Made by a program: the position numbers and the translations under genes. This document shows positions 7,943 through 16,751 of a stretch of DNA of 64,000 nt, piece by piece (within the stretch, counting starts at the first letter, position 1; the number at the start of each line of letters is the position of its first letter). A model generated the notes under the pieces. It had not been told where the DNA came from. It searched no databases and saw only the letters and a program-made list of their open reading frames with translations. The DNA comes from UBA3210 sp963610315 (lineage in GTDB: Bacteria; Bacillota_I; Bacilli_A; RFN20; CAG-449). Where the stretch lies: NCBI GenBank assembly GCA_963610315.1, contig CAVDMV010000005.1, positions 23,964 to 87,963 of the forward strand, read 5' to 3'.

Positions 7943-9244
7943 ATGAGAATGGTCGATATTATTATTAAAAAAAGAGAAAATGAGCCTTTAACTAAAGAAG
8001 AAATTGATTTCTTTGTTCAAGGTTATACAAAAGGAGAAATTCCGGATTATCAAGCTTCCGCTTTAGCGATGGCAATTTGCTTTAATGGCATGAATAAAAA
8101 AGAAATTGGTTATTTAACTAATGCGATGTTATATTCAGGTGATACAATCGATTTAAGTATGATTAAAGGTAAAAAAGTTGATAAACATTCGACCGGTGGT
8201 GTTGGTGATAAAACTTCTTTAGTTTTAGGTCCATTAGTAGCTTCTTGCGGCGTTAATGTCGCAAAAATGTCAGGTAGAGGACTAGGTCATACAGGTGGAA
8301 CGCTAGATAAATTAGAATCTATTCCAGGCGTAACTATTGCGATTGAAAAAGATCGTTTTATTAAACAAGTTCAAGATATTGGTATCGCTATTGTTGGTCA
8401 AACTGGATCTTTAGTTCCAGCTGATAAAAAGTTATATGCATTAAGAGATGTTACAGGAACTGTTGAATCGATTCCTTTAATTGCTTCTTCTATCATGTCA
8501 AAAAAATTAGCTTCCGGTAGTGATACTATTCTTCTTGATGTTAAATTTGGTTCAGGAGCATTTATGAAGGATATCGATTCGGCTCGTGAATTAGCGAGAA
8601 CTATGGTTGATATCGGTGATGAACTTCATAGAGATACACGTGCAATTTTAACTGATATGAGCCAACCTTTAGGTAGAGCAATCGGTAATTCATTAGAAGT
8701 AATTGAAGCAATTAATACTTTAAATGGCCACGGCCCATCTGATTTAGTTGAATTATGTATTAATGCTGGGGCGATTATGCTTATGCAAGCAGGAAGAACT
8801 TCAACTCATGAAGAAGGTGTTGAACTCTTAAAAACTAAGATTGAATCTAAAGAAGCTCTCGATAAATTAGCTGCATTAGTTGAAGCTCAAGGTGGAGATA
8901 AGAGTTATATTTATCACCCTGAAAAATTTACTAAAGCAAAACATATTGTTGAACTTAAATCTTCTAGAAGTGGTTATGTAAATGAAATTAACGCACTTGA
9001 AATCGGTGTTTCTGCAATGAAACTAGGAGCTGGTAGAGCTACTAAAGAAGATAAGATCGATTTTGCTAGCGGAATTATCTTAAATAAAAAAGTTGGTGAT
9101 CACGTTGAAGTAGGCGATACTTTATGTGTCTTACATACTAACATCGATAATTTTGATGATATTATGAAAGAAGCAGAACTTGCTTTTAAATTATCAAGTG
9201 ATCCTATTAAAGTTTTACCAATCATTCATGAAATAGTTCAATAA
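7943..9244 (+). CDS. pdp: Pyrimidine-nucleoside phosphorylase
   Basis: Phosphorolysis of uridine, thymidine or deoxyuridine to base and (deoxy)ribose-1-phosphate. The chosen start MRMVDIIIKKRENEPLT at 7943 gives 433 residues, exactly the length of Bacillus Pdp, and has AAAAGGAG 9 bases upstream. Visible signatures are DKHSTGGVGDKTSLVLGP (phosphate site), KMSGRGLGHTGGTLDKLES, and ASSIMSKKLASG. With deoC at 38130-38780 it would feed deoxyribose-phosphate into glycolysis. A sirtuin gene follows after one base. DeoA-type thymidine phosphorylase is the alternative name, but the sequence is the Gram-positive Pdp type. Confidence 0.93.
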   Translation: MRMVDIIIKKRENEPLTKEEIDFFVQGYTKGEIPDYQASALAMAICFNGMNKKEIGYLTNAMLYSGDTIDLSMIKGKKVDKHSTGGVGDKTSLVLGPLVASCGVNVAKMSGRGLGHTGGTLDKLESIPGVTIAIEKDRFIKQVQDIGIAIVGQTGSLVPADKKLYALRDVTGTVESIPLIASSIMSKKLASGSDTILLDVKFGSGAFMKDIDSARELARTMVDIGDELHRDTRAILTDMSQPLGRAIGNSLEVIEAINTLNGHGPSDLVELCINAGAIMLMQAGRTSTHEEGVELLKTKIESKEALDKLAALVEAQGGDKSYIYHPEKFTKAKHIVELKSSRSGYVNEINALEIGVSAMKLGAGRATKEDKIDFASGIILNKKVGDHVEVGDTLCVLHTNIDNFDDIMKEAELAFKLSSDPIKVLPIIHEIVQ

Positions 9245-9245
9245 T

Positions 9246-9968
9246 ATGGATAAATATCAAGAAGTAAATAAAATTCTTAAAGAAGCAAGTAATGTTGTTT
9301 TCTTTGGTGGAGCTGGCGTTTCTACTAATTCTGGTATCAGAGATTTTCGTTCTAAAGATGGCCTTTATGAATTAAAATCCCAATATGATGAACCTTATGA
9401 AGTGATGTTATCTAGTACGTATTTTTATACTCATACAAAAACTTTTTATGATTTTTACCGCAAATTTATGATTAATAAAGACGCAAAACCTAACTTAGCT
9501 CACATCGCTTTAGCTAATTATGAAAAAGAACATAACTTAACAATAATTACGCAGAATATTGATGCACTTCATCAAAAAGCTTCTTCAAAAAATGTCATTG
9601 AACTTCATGGATCTATTGAACGAAACCATTGTTTAAAATGTCATAAATTCTATTCTTTAGATGAGATGCTTTCATTAGGGAAAGTGCCATATTGTTCATG
9701 CGGAGGTTTAGTTAAACCTGATGTTACTTTATATGAAGAAGCATTAGATGAAAACATTGTTTATAAGGCGATTAAAGCAATCTCTAATGCAGAGGTAATG
9801 GTTGTTGGAGGAACTTCTTTAGTCGTTTATCCTGCCGCGAGTTATATCGAATATTTCCATGGCAAAACATTAATTGTGATAAATAAAGAAAGCACGTTCG
9901 CGGATAAAAACGCAGATTACGTTTTTCATGAAGACATTGGTTATGTCTTAAATAAAATTTTATCTTAG
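9246..9968 (+). CDS. cobB: Sir2-family NAD-dependent protein deacylase
   Basis: NAD-dependent lysine deacylase (sirtuin), 240 residues. The NAD motif reads GGAGVSTNSGIRDFRSKDGLY (about 21-41), with Arg where most relatives have Pro in GIPDFR. TQNIDALHQKA and ELHGSIE carry the ribose-binding and catalytic His. Four cysteines (CLKC and, 18 residues on, CSC) form the structural zinc site. GGTSLVVYPAASY closes the Rossmann fold. No Shine-Dalgarno site is visible and the start lies one base after pdp, so translation is probably coupled. Release of free NAD-linked nicotinamide could tie it to nucleoside metabolism, but that is only suggested by position. Confidence 0.92.
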   Translation: MDKYQEVNKILKEASNVVFFGGAGVSTNSGIRDFRSKDGLYELKSQYDEPYEVMLSSTYFYTHTKTFYDFYRKFMINKDAKPNLAHIALANYEKEHNLTIITQNIDALHQKASSKNVIELHGSIERNHCLKCHKFYSLDEMLSLGKVPYCSCGGLVKPDVTLYEEALDENIVYKAIKAISNAEVMVVGGTSLVVYPAASYIEYFHGKTLIVINKESTFADKNADYVFHEDIGYVLNKILS

Positions 9969-9988
9969 AGCCTTTCTGGCTCTTTTTT
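9967..9988 (+). terminator. Intrinsic terminator after the sirtuin gene
   Basis: Stem AGAGCC/GGCTCT overlaps the TAG stop of the sirtuin gene; a 5-base loop and six T complete it. Confidence 0.88.
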
Positions 9989-10089
9989 AGTAAAATATAC
10001 GCTAACAAACCATAATAAAAAATGAAAATAAATAAAATCTTCTTTATTGATTATAATTTATAATTATAATATTAGAGGGAGTTTTATAT

Positions 10090-10536
10090 ATGAAAGTTGT
10101 TTTACAAGTAGTCAAAAATGCATCAGTAACTATTGATGATAAATTATATTCTTCAATTGACGAAGGTCTTTTACTTTTAGTTGGTTTCACCCAAGGTGAT
10201 AATGAAGAAACAATTAAAAAAGTAATTGATAAAATCATTTCATTAAGAATATTTTTAGATGAAAATGGTAAAACAAATTTAGCGTTCTTAGATGGAAAAA
10301 GAGAAATTCTTTGTGTTTCTCAATTCACTTTATACGCGGATATAAAAAAGGGCAGAAGACCTAGCTTTGTTAAAGCGTTAGAACCAACAACCGCATCTAG
10401 GTTATATGATTTTACTTTATCATATATTAGAAGTTTAGGAGTTTTATGTAAACAAGGTGTCTTTGGTGCCGATATGAAAGTTAATTTATTAAATGATGGT
10501 CCTTTTACCTTAACCATCGATAGCGAGGATTTATAG
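10090..10536 (+). CDS. dtd: D-aminoacyl-tRNA deacylase
   Basis: Hydrolyses D-aminoacyl-tRNA (and mischarged Gly-tRNA-Ala), protecting translation. It is 148 residues, the standard length. The two catalytic-site motifs are present: VSQFTLYAD at about 76-84 and the Gly-cisPro-containing NDGPFTLT at 134-141. GAGGGAG precedes the ATG. First gene of a translation-quality operon with mnmA, which begins one base after its stop. In many Firmicutes dtd sits beside relA, which is not the case here. Confidence 0.95.
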   Translation: MKVVLQVVKNASVTIDDKLYSSIDEGLLLLVGFTQGDNEETIKKVIDKIISLRIFLDENGKTNLAFLDGKREILCVSQFTLYADIKKGRRPSFVKALEPTTASRLYDFTLSYIRSLGVLCKQGVFGADMKVNLLNDGPFTLTIDSEDL

Positions 10537-10537
10537 T

Positions 10538-11707
10538 ATGGAAAAAAAGAAAGTAATGGTTGGTCTTTCCGGCGGAGTCGATTCTGCCGTCGCGGCTTAT
10601 TTATTAATTAAACAAGGTTATGAAGTTTCTGGAGGATTTATGAGAAACTGGGATGCCATCGCGAATGGTGATTTTTTAGGTAATCCTACTTTAAATGATT
10701 CTCAATGTCCTCAAGAAAAAGATTATGAAGATGCTTTAAAAGTCGCGGATAAATTAGGTATTAAATTATATCGTATCGATTTTGTTAAAGAATATTGGGA
10801 CAATGTCTTTAAATATTTCTTAGATGAATATAAATTAGGTCGAACACCAAATCCAGATATCTTCTGTAATAAATATATTAAATTCGATAAATTCTTAGAG
10901 TTTGCCTTAAAAGAAGGATTTGATTTTATCGCGACAGGACATTATGCAAAAAGAGTAGATAAAGAAGATGGTCGAGTTGAAATGCATAAATGTTTTGATT
11001 CTAATAAAGATCAAACATATTTTTTATCACAAGTTAATGAATATCAATTATCAAAATGCTTATTTCCTTTAAGTGATATTGATAAGACGGAAGTTAGAAA
11101 AATTGCAAGTGAATTAGGACTTGAAGTTGCGACTAAAAAGGATTCAACCGGTGTTTGTTTTATTGGTGAAAGAAACTTTAAACAATTTTTAAATAATTAT
11201 TTACCTAGTAAAAAAGGTAATATCGTTGATATTGTTTCAAATAATATTGTCGGTCATCATGACGGCGTTTTATATTACACCTTAGGTCAAAGACGAGGCT
11301 TAGGAATTGGAGGAATTAAAGGTATTGATCCAAAATCTTGGTTTGTGGTTGGTAAAAATGTCCAAAAGAATATTCTTTATGTCGCACAAGGTGATGAAAA
11401 TGAATATTTAAATTCTGATGAAGCGATTATTAAGATGATTAACTGGACAGCAAAAGATAAACCAGTAGGAAAAATTCATGTTGGAGTTAAATTTAGATAT
11501 AGACAAGCTGATCAAGGTTGCACTTTAGAATTTATTGGTAAAGACACCATAAAATTAACTTATGATGAACCTTATAAAGCAGTTACTCCAGGACAAGCGG
11601 CAGTATTTTATGATGGTACCTTATGTCTAGGTGGAGGTATCATTGATAAAATCTTCTATAAAGGTAAAGAAAAGATGGTATATAATTATGAACCAAATAA
11701 AAAATAA
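10538..11707 (+). CDS. mnmA: tRNA-specific 2-thiouridylase
   Basis: Adenylates and thiolates U34 of tRNA Lys, Glu and Gln in the cytoplasm. The PP-loop ATP motif is GLSGGVDSAVAAYLL at about 9-23. GRTPNPDIFCNKYIKF contains the first catalytic Cys, and DSTGVCFIGERNFKQFL contains the second. ATGHYAK and FLSQVNEYQL are family hallmarks. The 389 residues are close to the norm, with a short lysine-rich extra tail. Its last 20 bases overlap the Nudix gene. The sulfur donor gene (iscS-like) is not nearby. Confidence 0.95.
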   Translation: MEKKKVMVGLSGGVDSAVAAYLLIKQGYEVSGGFMRNWDAIANGDFLGNPTLNDSQCPQEKDYEDALKVADKLGIKLYRIDFVKEYWDNVFKYFLDEYKLGRTPNPDIFCNKYIKFDKFLEFALKEGFDFIATGHYAKRVDKEDGRVEMHKCFDSNKDQTYFLSQVNEYQLSKCLFPLSDIDKTEVRKIASELGLEVATKKDSTGVCFIGERNFKQFLNNYLPSKKGNIVDIVSNNIVGHHDGVLYYTLGQRRGLGIGGIKGIDPKSWFVVGKNVQKNILYVAQGDENEYLNSDEAIIKMINWTAKDKPVGKIHVGVKFRYRQADQGCTLEFIGKDTIKLTYDEPYKAVTPGQAAVFYDGTLCLGGGIIDKIFYKGKEKMVYNYEPNKK

Positions 11708-12215
11708 TTTAGTCGATGATCAATATCCTTTTGAAGGTATTACTCATACTAGAGAAATCGCACGTGGAATTGTTTTAGATGAAAATAACAAAGTGATCAT
11801 CTTAAAAATTTATGGCGAAGATTTCTTTGGGTTAAGAGATTATATTGAAACTTCAGGTGGAGGAATCGATGAAAACGAAACTCCTGAACAAGCTCTTATA
11901 AGAGAACTAGATGAAGAAATTGGTTATAAATGTGAAATCATTACTAAAATTGGGATAGTAGATGATTATTATAATCTTTTAAAAAGACATAATGTCAATC
12001 ATTATTATTTAGTAAGAACGGTTTCTAAAACACATATTCATCATGAATCAAAAGGTGATGGATATATTAACGATATCTTACATAAAGATATTGATGAAGC
12101 TATTAAGATGTATCAAGAATTAAAAGATGAAGGAATCGCTAAATTAGTAAAAGAAAGAGAACTTCCGATTGCCATAAGAGCAAAAGAAATAATGGAAGAA
12201 TTAAAGATAATTTAA
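11688..12215 (+). CDS. Nudix hydrolase
   Basis: Nucleoside-diphosphate-linked hydrolase of 175 residues. The complete Nudix box (G, five residues, E, seven residues, RELDEEIGY) lies at about 58-80 in SGGGIDENETPEQ. The open frame extends 57 bases upstream inside mnmA, but the ATG at 11688 gives a natural N-terminus (MNQIKNNLVDDQYPFEG). It overlaps the mnmA end by 20 bases, which fits translational coupling. Substrate cannot be told from sequence; house-cleaning of a damaged nucleotide is the usual role. Confidence 0.88.
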   Translation: MNQIKNNLVDDQYPFEGITHTREIARGIVLDENNKVIILKIYGEDFFGLRDYIETSGGGIDENETPEQALIRELDEEIGYKCEIITKIGIVDDYYNLLKRHNVNHYYLVRTVSKTHIHHESKGDGYINDILHKDIDEAIKMYQELKDEGIAKLVKERELPIAIRAKEIMEELKII

Positions 12216-12224
12216 AGGAGAGTT

Positions 12225-13514
12225 ATGAAAGTAAGTTTAGTATCATTAGGATGTAGCAAAAACTTAGTCGATTCAGAAATGATTTTATCATTGATGAGAA
12301 GAAATAAGTTTGAAATTACTTTAGACGTTAATGAAGCAGATGTCATTATTGTTAATACATGTGGCTTTATTAATGCATCAAAACAAGAATCAATTAATAA
12401 AATTATTGAGATGGGAAAACTTAATAAAACATTAATTGTTACTGGTTGTTTAGTCAAACGTTATAAAGAAGAATTAGAAAAAGAATTACCAGAAGTTGAT
12501 TTATTTATCGGCATTGATGAATATGATAAGATTGCTGAATTAATTGGTAATTTATTAAATAAGAAGGCATTAGAAGGTTATTTAGATTTATCTAAACGTG
12601 TTCTTTCCACCTCCTCTTATAGCGCGTATTTAAAAATCTCCGAAGGATGTAACAACTGTTGCACTTACTGCGCGATTCCATTAATTAGAGGTAGATTTAG
12701 AAGTGTCCCTTTAAATGATTTAATTTCTCAAGCAAATATGATTAAAGACCAAGGAGTAGAAGAATTAATCGTTATTTCTCAAGATACTACTCGTTATGGA
12801 TCAGATATTGGTGAATATGATATCGTCACCTTATTAAAAGAATTATTAAAAATTAAAGAATTTAAATATATTCGTTTATTATATCTTTATCCAGATGAAA
12901 TCTCAGATGAATTAATTGACCTCATGGGTAAAGAATCACGTTTAACTCCTTATTTTGATATACCTATTCAACATTCTTCGACTAAGATTTTAAAAGCGAT
13001 GAATAGAAGAGGAGATAAAGAACTTCTCACTAATTTATTTAACAAGATTAAAGAAAAAGTTCCTAATGCGATTTTAAGAACAACTTTAATTGTTGGTTTC
13101 CCTGGTGAAACTGATGAAGATTTTAATGAACTAGTTTCCTTTGTTAAAGAAATGAAATTTGATCATTTAGGTGCATTTACTTATTCTCGTGAAGATGGAA
13201 CTAAGTCATTTAACTTCCCTAATCAAGTAGATGAAGAAGTAAAAATCGCTCGTTATAATGAAATAATGCGTATTCAAAAACATATTTCATTAATGCAAAA
13301 TAAAAAACAACTTTCGTCTATTCATACAGGTATTGTTTTAAGCTATGATTATGAATCAAATACTTATTCATTAAGAAGCCATTGGAACGCACCTGATGAT
13401 ATCGATGGAGAAATTATTTTTACTAGTTTTGAACCTTTACAAGAAGGCCAAATAGTAAATGTAAAGATTACATCATGTGATCATTATAATCTCTATGGAG
13501 AATTAGTTAAGTAA
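12225..13514 (+). CDS. rimO: Ribosomal protein uS12 methylthiotransferase
   Basis: Radical-SAM methylthiotransferase that modifies an aspartate of ribosomal protein uS12. The N-terminal MTTase domain starts VSLGCSKNLVDSEM, and the radical-SAM cluster motif CNNCCTYC has ligand cysteines at 142, 146 and 149, followed by AIPLIRGRFRS. A TRAM domain forms the C-terminus (about 365-429). Length 429 is normal. AAAGGAGA precedes the ATG. The SLGCSKN opening and neighbours distinguish it from the mtaB paralogue at 39199-40470. No terminator is seen directly after it, so transcription may run into the tRNA. Confidence 0.93.
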   Translation: MKVSLVSLGCSKNLVDSEMILSLMRRNKFEITLDVNEADVIIVNTCGFINASKQESINKIIEMGKLNKTLIVTGCLVKRYKEELEKELPEVDLFIGIDEYDKIAELIGNLLNKKALEGYLDLSKRVLSTSSYSAYLKISEGCNNCCTYCAIPLIRGRFRSVPLNDLISQANMIKDQGVEELIVISQDTTRYGSDIGEYDIVTLLKELLKIKEFKYIRLLYLYPDEISDELIDLMGKESRLTPYFDIPIQHSSTKILKAMNRRGDKELLTNLFNKIKEKVPNAILRTTLIVGFPGETDEDFNELVSFVKEMKFDHLGAFTYSREDGTKSFNFPNQVDEEVKIARYNEIMRIQKHISLMQNKKQLSSIHTGIVLSYDYESNTYSLRSHWNAPDDIDGEIIFTSFEPLQEGQIVNVKITSCDHYNLYGELVK

Positions 13515-13527
13515 TTACTAAAAATAA

Positions 13528-13556
13528 TTGACATATTGCTTATTTATTTATATTAT
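13528..13556 (+). promoter_or_regulatory. Promoter of tRNA-Thr(GGT)
   Basis: Consensus TTGACA (13528-13533), 17-base spacer, TATTAT (13551-13556), about 12 bases before the tRNA. Confidence 0.8.
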
Positions 13557-13568
13557 AAATAAGCGATT

Positions 13569-13642
13569 GCCCCCTTAGTTAAATGGTATAACAGATCCAT
13601 GGTAAGGATCCGTCGCTAGTTCGATTCTGGCAGGGGGCACCA
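13569..13642 (+). tRNA. tRNA-Thr (anticodon GGT)
   Basis: A complete cloverleaf: acceptor GCCCCCT/AGGGGGC, D-arm GTT/AAC with TGG in the loop, anticodon stem GATCC/GGATC with loop ATGGTAA (anticodon GGT at 13601-13603), T-arm GCTAG-TTCGATT-CTGGC, discriminator A and encoded CCA. It reads ACC and ACT codons. Confidence 0.95.
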
Positions 13643-13655
13643 GTAAGATTATAAG

Positions 13656-13685
13656 AGGATTGGTATTTAAATATCAGTCCTTTTT
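13656..13685 (+). terminator. Intrinsic terminator of tRNA-Thr(GGT)
   Basis: Eleven-bp stem AGGATTGGTAT/ATATCAGTCCT with two G-T pairs and a 3- to 4-base loop, then five T. Confidence 0.85.
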
Positions 13686-13769
13686 CTTTTAATAAAATGA
13701 GTAATTAATTCTTTTCAAGAAGATATTTTGCATATTATAATTATTACTAATGAATACGGAGAATATTTT

Positions 13770-14228
13770 ATGGAAAAAATTAAAAGCTTTGAAGTAAATC
13801 ATTTAACATTACTTCCTGGATTATATGTTTCTAGAGTTGATACAATGGATGGTTTTACTTTTACTACATATGATTTACGTTTTACTAGACCAAATTTTGA
13901 ACCAGTATTAAATACGGCGCCTCTACATACAATTGAACATTTAGGCGCGACATTTTTTAGAAATAATTATAAAGACAAAACGATGTATTTTGGTCCTATG
14001 GGCTGTAGAACTGGTTTTTATTTAATCTTTAAAGGTAAAGAAGATATTGAAGAAACTAAAAAAGCAGTTATTGCATGTATGAAATTTATTATTTCTTATG
14101 AAGGGACTATTCCTGGACAAAGTCCTGTTGAATGCGGCAATTATCTAGATTTAAATTTAGATATGGCTAAATACCATGCAAAAATTTACTTAGAAGTATT
14201 GGAGGCAAATGATGAGAACGCCATTTAG
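13770..14228 (+). CDS. luxS: S-ribosylhomocysteine lyase (AI-2 synthase)
   Basis: Cleaves S-ribosylhomocysteine to homocysteine and the AI-2 precursor DPD. The zinc motif HTIEH (53-57), active cysteine in GPMGCRTGFYL, and third zinc ligand in ECGNYLDL are all present. A 14-codon upstream extension from a TTG exists, but ATG 13770 (CGGAGA upstream) gives the family start MEKIKSFEVNH and a normal 152 residues. It overlaps the MetE-like gene by 20 bases. The nucleosidase that makes its substrate (mtnN) is not in the window. Confidence 0.95.
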   Translation: MEKIKSFEVNHLTLLPGLYVSRVDTMDGFTFTTYDLRFTRPNFEPVLNTAPLHTIEHLGATFFRNNYKDKTMYFGPMGCRTGFYLIFKGKEDIEETKKAVIACMKFIISYEGTIPGQSPVECGNYLDLNLDMAKYHAKIYLEVLEANDENAI

Positions 14229-15324
14229 ATATGATTATGTTGGATCTTTTTTAAGACCACATAAAATTAAAGAAGCAAGAAAAAAATATGAAGCTAATGA
14301 GATAAGTTTTGATGAATTAACTCGTATTGAAGATGAAGAAATTACTCGTTTAGTTAATAAGCAAAAAGAACTTGGATTTCATTGTTTAACTGATGGTGAA
14401 TTTAGAAGACAAGCTTGGCATTTAGATTTTATGTGGGGCTTTAAAGGTATTGAACATCATAAAACAAATACAGGTTTACCTTTTCACGATGAACAAGCTC
14501 TTATTGATGATACTTATTTAGTATCTAAATTAAGTTATAACGGAAATCATCCTTTCATTCGTCATTTTACTTTTTTAAAACAATTTGAAGATGAAAATCA
14601 CATTGCAAAACTTACCATTCCTTCTCCAGCTCAATTCCTTGAACAATTAATTATGCCTTTTGCTAGAGAAAATACTTTTAAATATTATCAAAATGAAAAA
14701 GAAGTTATAACTGATTTAATTTCTTGCTATAAATTATTTATTCAAGATATTTATAAAGCAGGATGTAGAAATTTACAATTTGATGATTGCTCTTGGGGAC
14801 TTCTTTTAGATGAATCTGCTTTAAGAGTATTTAATACCGATGAAGAAGGATTAGAAAGAATTAAACAATTATTTGTTGATGTGAATAATGAAGTCATTTC
14901 TTCTAAACCAGGAGATATGTTTATTAATACGCATATTTGTCGTGGTAATTTCCATTCTACTTATGCTTCTAGCGGTCCTTATGATAGAGTAGCTCCATAT
15001 GTTTTTAATAAAGAAAATGTCGATGCATTTTATTTAGAATATGATGATGCGAGAAGTGGAGGCTTTGAAGCTTTAAAATATATTCCAAAAGATAAATATG
15101 TTGTCTTAGGTTTAATTACTACTAAATCACCTAAACTTGAAGATGAAGAAAACGTGATTAGAAGAATTAAAGAAGCAAGTTTCTTTCATCCATTAGAGAA
15201 ATTATGCCTTTCTCCTCAATGTGGATTTGCTAGCTGTGAGATAGGTAATAAACTTACTGAAGAAGAACAATATCAAAAATTACTCTTAGTGAAGAAAATC
15301 GCGAATAAAGTTTGGCAAGATTAA
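14209..15324 (+). CDS. MetE-like (YxjG/YxjH-type) methyltransferase
   Basis: Predicted homocysteine S-methyltransferase related to the catalytic C-terminal domain of cobalamin-independent methionine synthase; 371 residues without the N-terminal MetE domain. Likely zinc ligands are His and Cys in NTHICRGN and Cys in LSPQCGFAS; YVGSFLRPHKIKEARK and TDGEFRRQAWHLDF are family N-terminal motifs. GGAGG precedes ATGATG (14209 or 14212). It overlaps luxS, so LuxS-made homocysteine would be converted directly to methionine. The methyl donor (methyl-folate or a methylated compound) is not certain for this subfamily. No S-box leader is seen before luxS. Confidence 0.88.
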   Translation: MMRTPFRYDYVGSFLRPHKIKEARKKYEANEISFDELTRIEDEEITRLVNKQKELGFHCLTDGEFRRQAWHLDFMWGFKGIEHHKTNTGLPFHDEQALIDDTYLVSKLSYNGNHPFIRHFTFLKQFEDENHIAKLTIPSPAQFLEQLIMPFARENTFKYYQNEKEVITDLISCYKLFIQDIYKAGCRNLQFDDCSWGLLLDESALRVFNTDEEGLERIKQLFVDVNNEVISSKPGDMFINTHICRGNFHSTYASSGPYDRVAPYVFNKENVDAFYLEYDDARSGGFEALKYIPKDKYVVLGLITTKSPKLEDEENVIRRIKEASFFHPLEKLCLSPQCGFASCEIGNKLTEEEQYQKLLLVKKIANKVWQD

Positions 15325-15374
15325 TTATTTATTTTAATTTGCTAAGTAAAATATATTGTATAATAGGGTGAAAT

Positions 15375-16742
15375 ATGAATAACAAAAAAATTAATATTCT
15401 CTTGAGCTTATTAACATTAGTTAGTATTTGCTCATGCGGAAAAACAACTTCAAATAAATATTTTAGTTTAAAAATCTGGACTTATTATAACGGTAATACA
15501 GAAGCAAGTTTCCAAGATCTCATTAATAATTTTAATGAAACTCGTGGTAAAGAACTTAAAATTGCAGTTTCAAGTCAATCACAAGGTAAAAATGTTAATG
15601 ATTTACTTAACGCTCTTACGGATTCCGCGAGTGAAAAACTTGGTTCTGATCCAATGCCAGATATATTTTTAGCCTACCCTGATACAGCATATGAATTAGA
15701 TAAATTAGGTAAAATTGCTTCTTTAAATGATTATTTTTCTACTGAAGAATTTTCTAATTATAATGAAGAATTCTTAAATGAAGGTAAGTTACCTAATAGT
15801 AATGAATATAAAATTCTTCCAATGTCCAAATCGACTGAAGCTTTATATATTAATAAAACTGATTTAGATAAATTTAATAAAAATTATCCTAATTATGCGA
15901 TAAGTTATGAAGAATTAAGGACTTATGAAGGCATTATTAATGCCTCAAAAAAATATTATGAACAAACCGGTAAAGCTTTCTTTGGACGTGATTCACTTGA
16001 TAATTATTTTGTGGTAGGTGCTAAACAATTAGGTATTGATATCTTAAGATATGATGAAAATAATAATTATGGCATTAACTACGATAAAGAAGTTTTTAAA
16101 AAATTATGGGAATGTTATTACGTTCCATATGTAAAAGGATATTTTTATTCTGAAAGTTCTTTTAGAAGCGGTGATATTAAATCAGGTAATATCATTGCTT
16201 ATGTAGGATCAACTTCTTCTGGAGGCTATTTTCCTTCAAATGTCGTTATTTCAGATAGTGAATCTTATGATATTGAATGTGAGGTTATTAAAGCTCCAAT
16301 ATTTGATGGCGGCGCGGATGTCGCGATAAGCCAAGGAGCTGGATTTTGCATTACTAAATCGAATAAAGAACAAGAATCTGCCGCGGCTAGTTTCTTAAAA
16401 TGGTTATCAGAAAAAGATAATATTAGATCTTTTTCAAATGAAACTGGTTATTTTCCAGCGACTAATGATGGCTTTAGTTATGAATTTATTGCTTCTCAAA
16501 GCGATTCTAAATTTAAACAAAGCTTTACAGTGGCCAAAAATGTTATAAATAATTCTACAATGTATACTAATATTGTTGGTGAAGGTGGAACTTCTTTACG
16601 TAATAAATTAAAGACGAGTTTAGATACTATTTCTAAAGAAGCTCGCGCGAATGTAATAAAATCTTCTTCACAAGAAGAAGCGATAGAAGAATATACTTCA
16701 GAAACAAAATTTGAAGAATGGTTCAACAGTTTAAATAAATAG
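15375..16742 (+). CDS. Extracellular solute-binding lipoprotein, orphan of its ABC transporter
   Basis: Family-1-type substrate-binding protein of 455 residues. A signal peptide of about 20 residues ends in a lipobox-like ICSC, making Cys21 (or Cys19) the likely lipidated residue. The mature part shows the sugar-binding-protein pattern: LKIWTYYNGN, FNETRGKELKIAVSSQ, MPDIFLAYPDTAYELDKLG, and AFFGRDSLDNYF. No permease or ATPase genes lie nearby; instead a Cache-GGDEF-EAL receptor follows after 9 bases. It is therefore more likely a ligand-presenting partner for that receptor than an importer subunit (inference). TATAAT at 15359-15364 is a probable -10 very near the start, with no good -35. Confidence 0.85.
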   Translation: MNNKKINILLSLLTLVSICSCGKTTSNKYFSLKIWTYYNGNTEASFQDLINNFNETRGKELKIAVSSQSQGKNVNDLLNALTDSASEKLGSDPMPDIFLAYPDTAYELDKLGKIASLNDYFSTEEFSNYNEEFLNEGKLPNSNEYKILPMSKSTEALYINKTDLDKFNKNYPNYAISYEELRTYEGIINASKKYYEQTGKAFFGRDSLDNYFVVGAKQLGIDILRYDENNNYGINYDKEVFKKLWECYYVPYVKGYFYSESSFRSGDIKSGNIIAYVGSTSSGGYFPSNVVISDSESYDIECEVIKAPIFDGGADVAISQGAGFCITKSNKEQESAAASFLKWLSEKDNIRSFSNETGYFPATNDGFSYEFIASQSDSKFKQSFTVAKNVINNSTMYTNIVGEGGTSLRNKLKTSLDTISKEARANVIKSSSQEEAIEEYTSETKFEEWFNSLNK

Positions 16743-16751
16743 GTAAGTATT

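Noticed and set aside
10048..10070. Promoter for dtd from the repeated TATAAT boxes
   Set aside because: The region is almost pure AT with several TATAAT-like boxes, and no -35 at proper spacing could be chosen.
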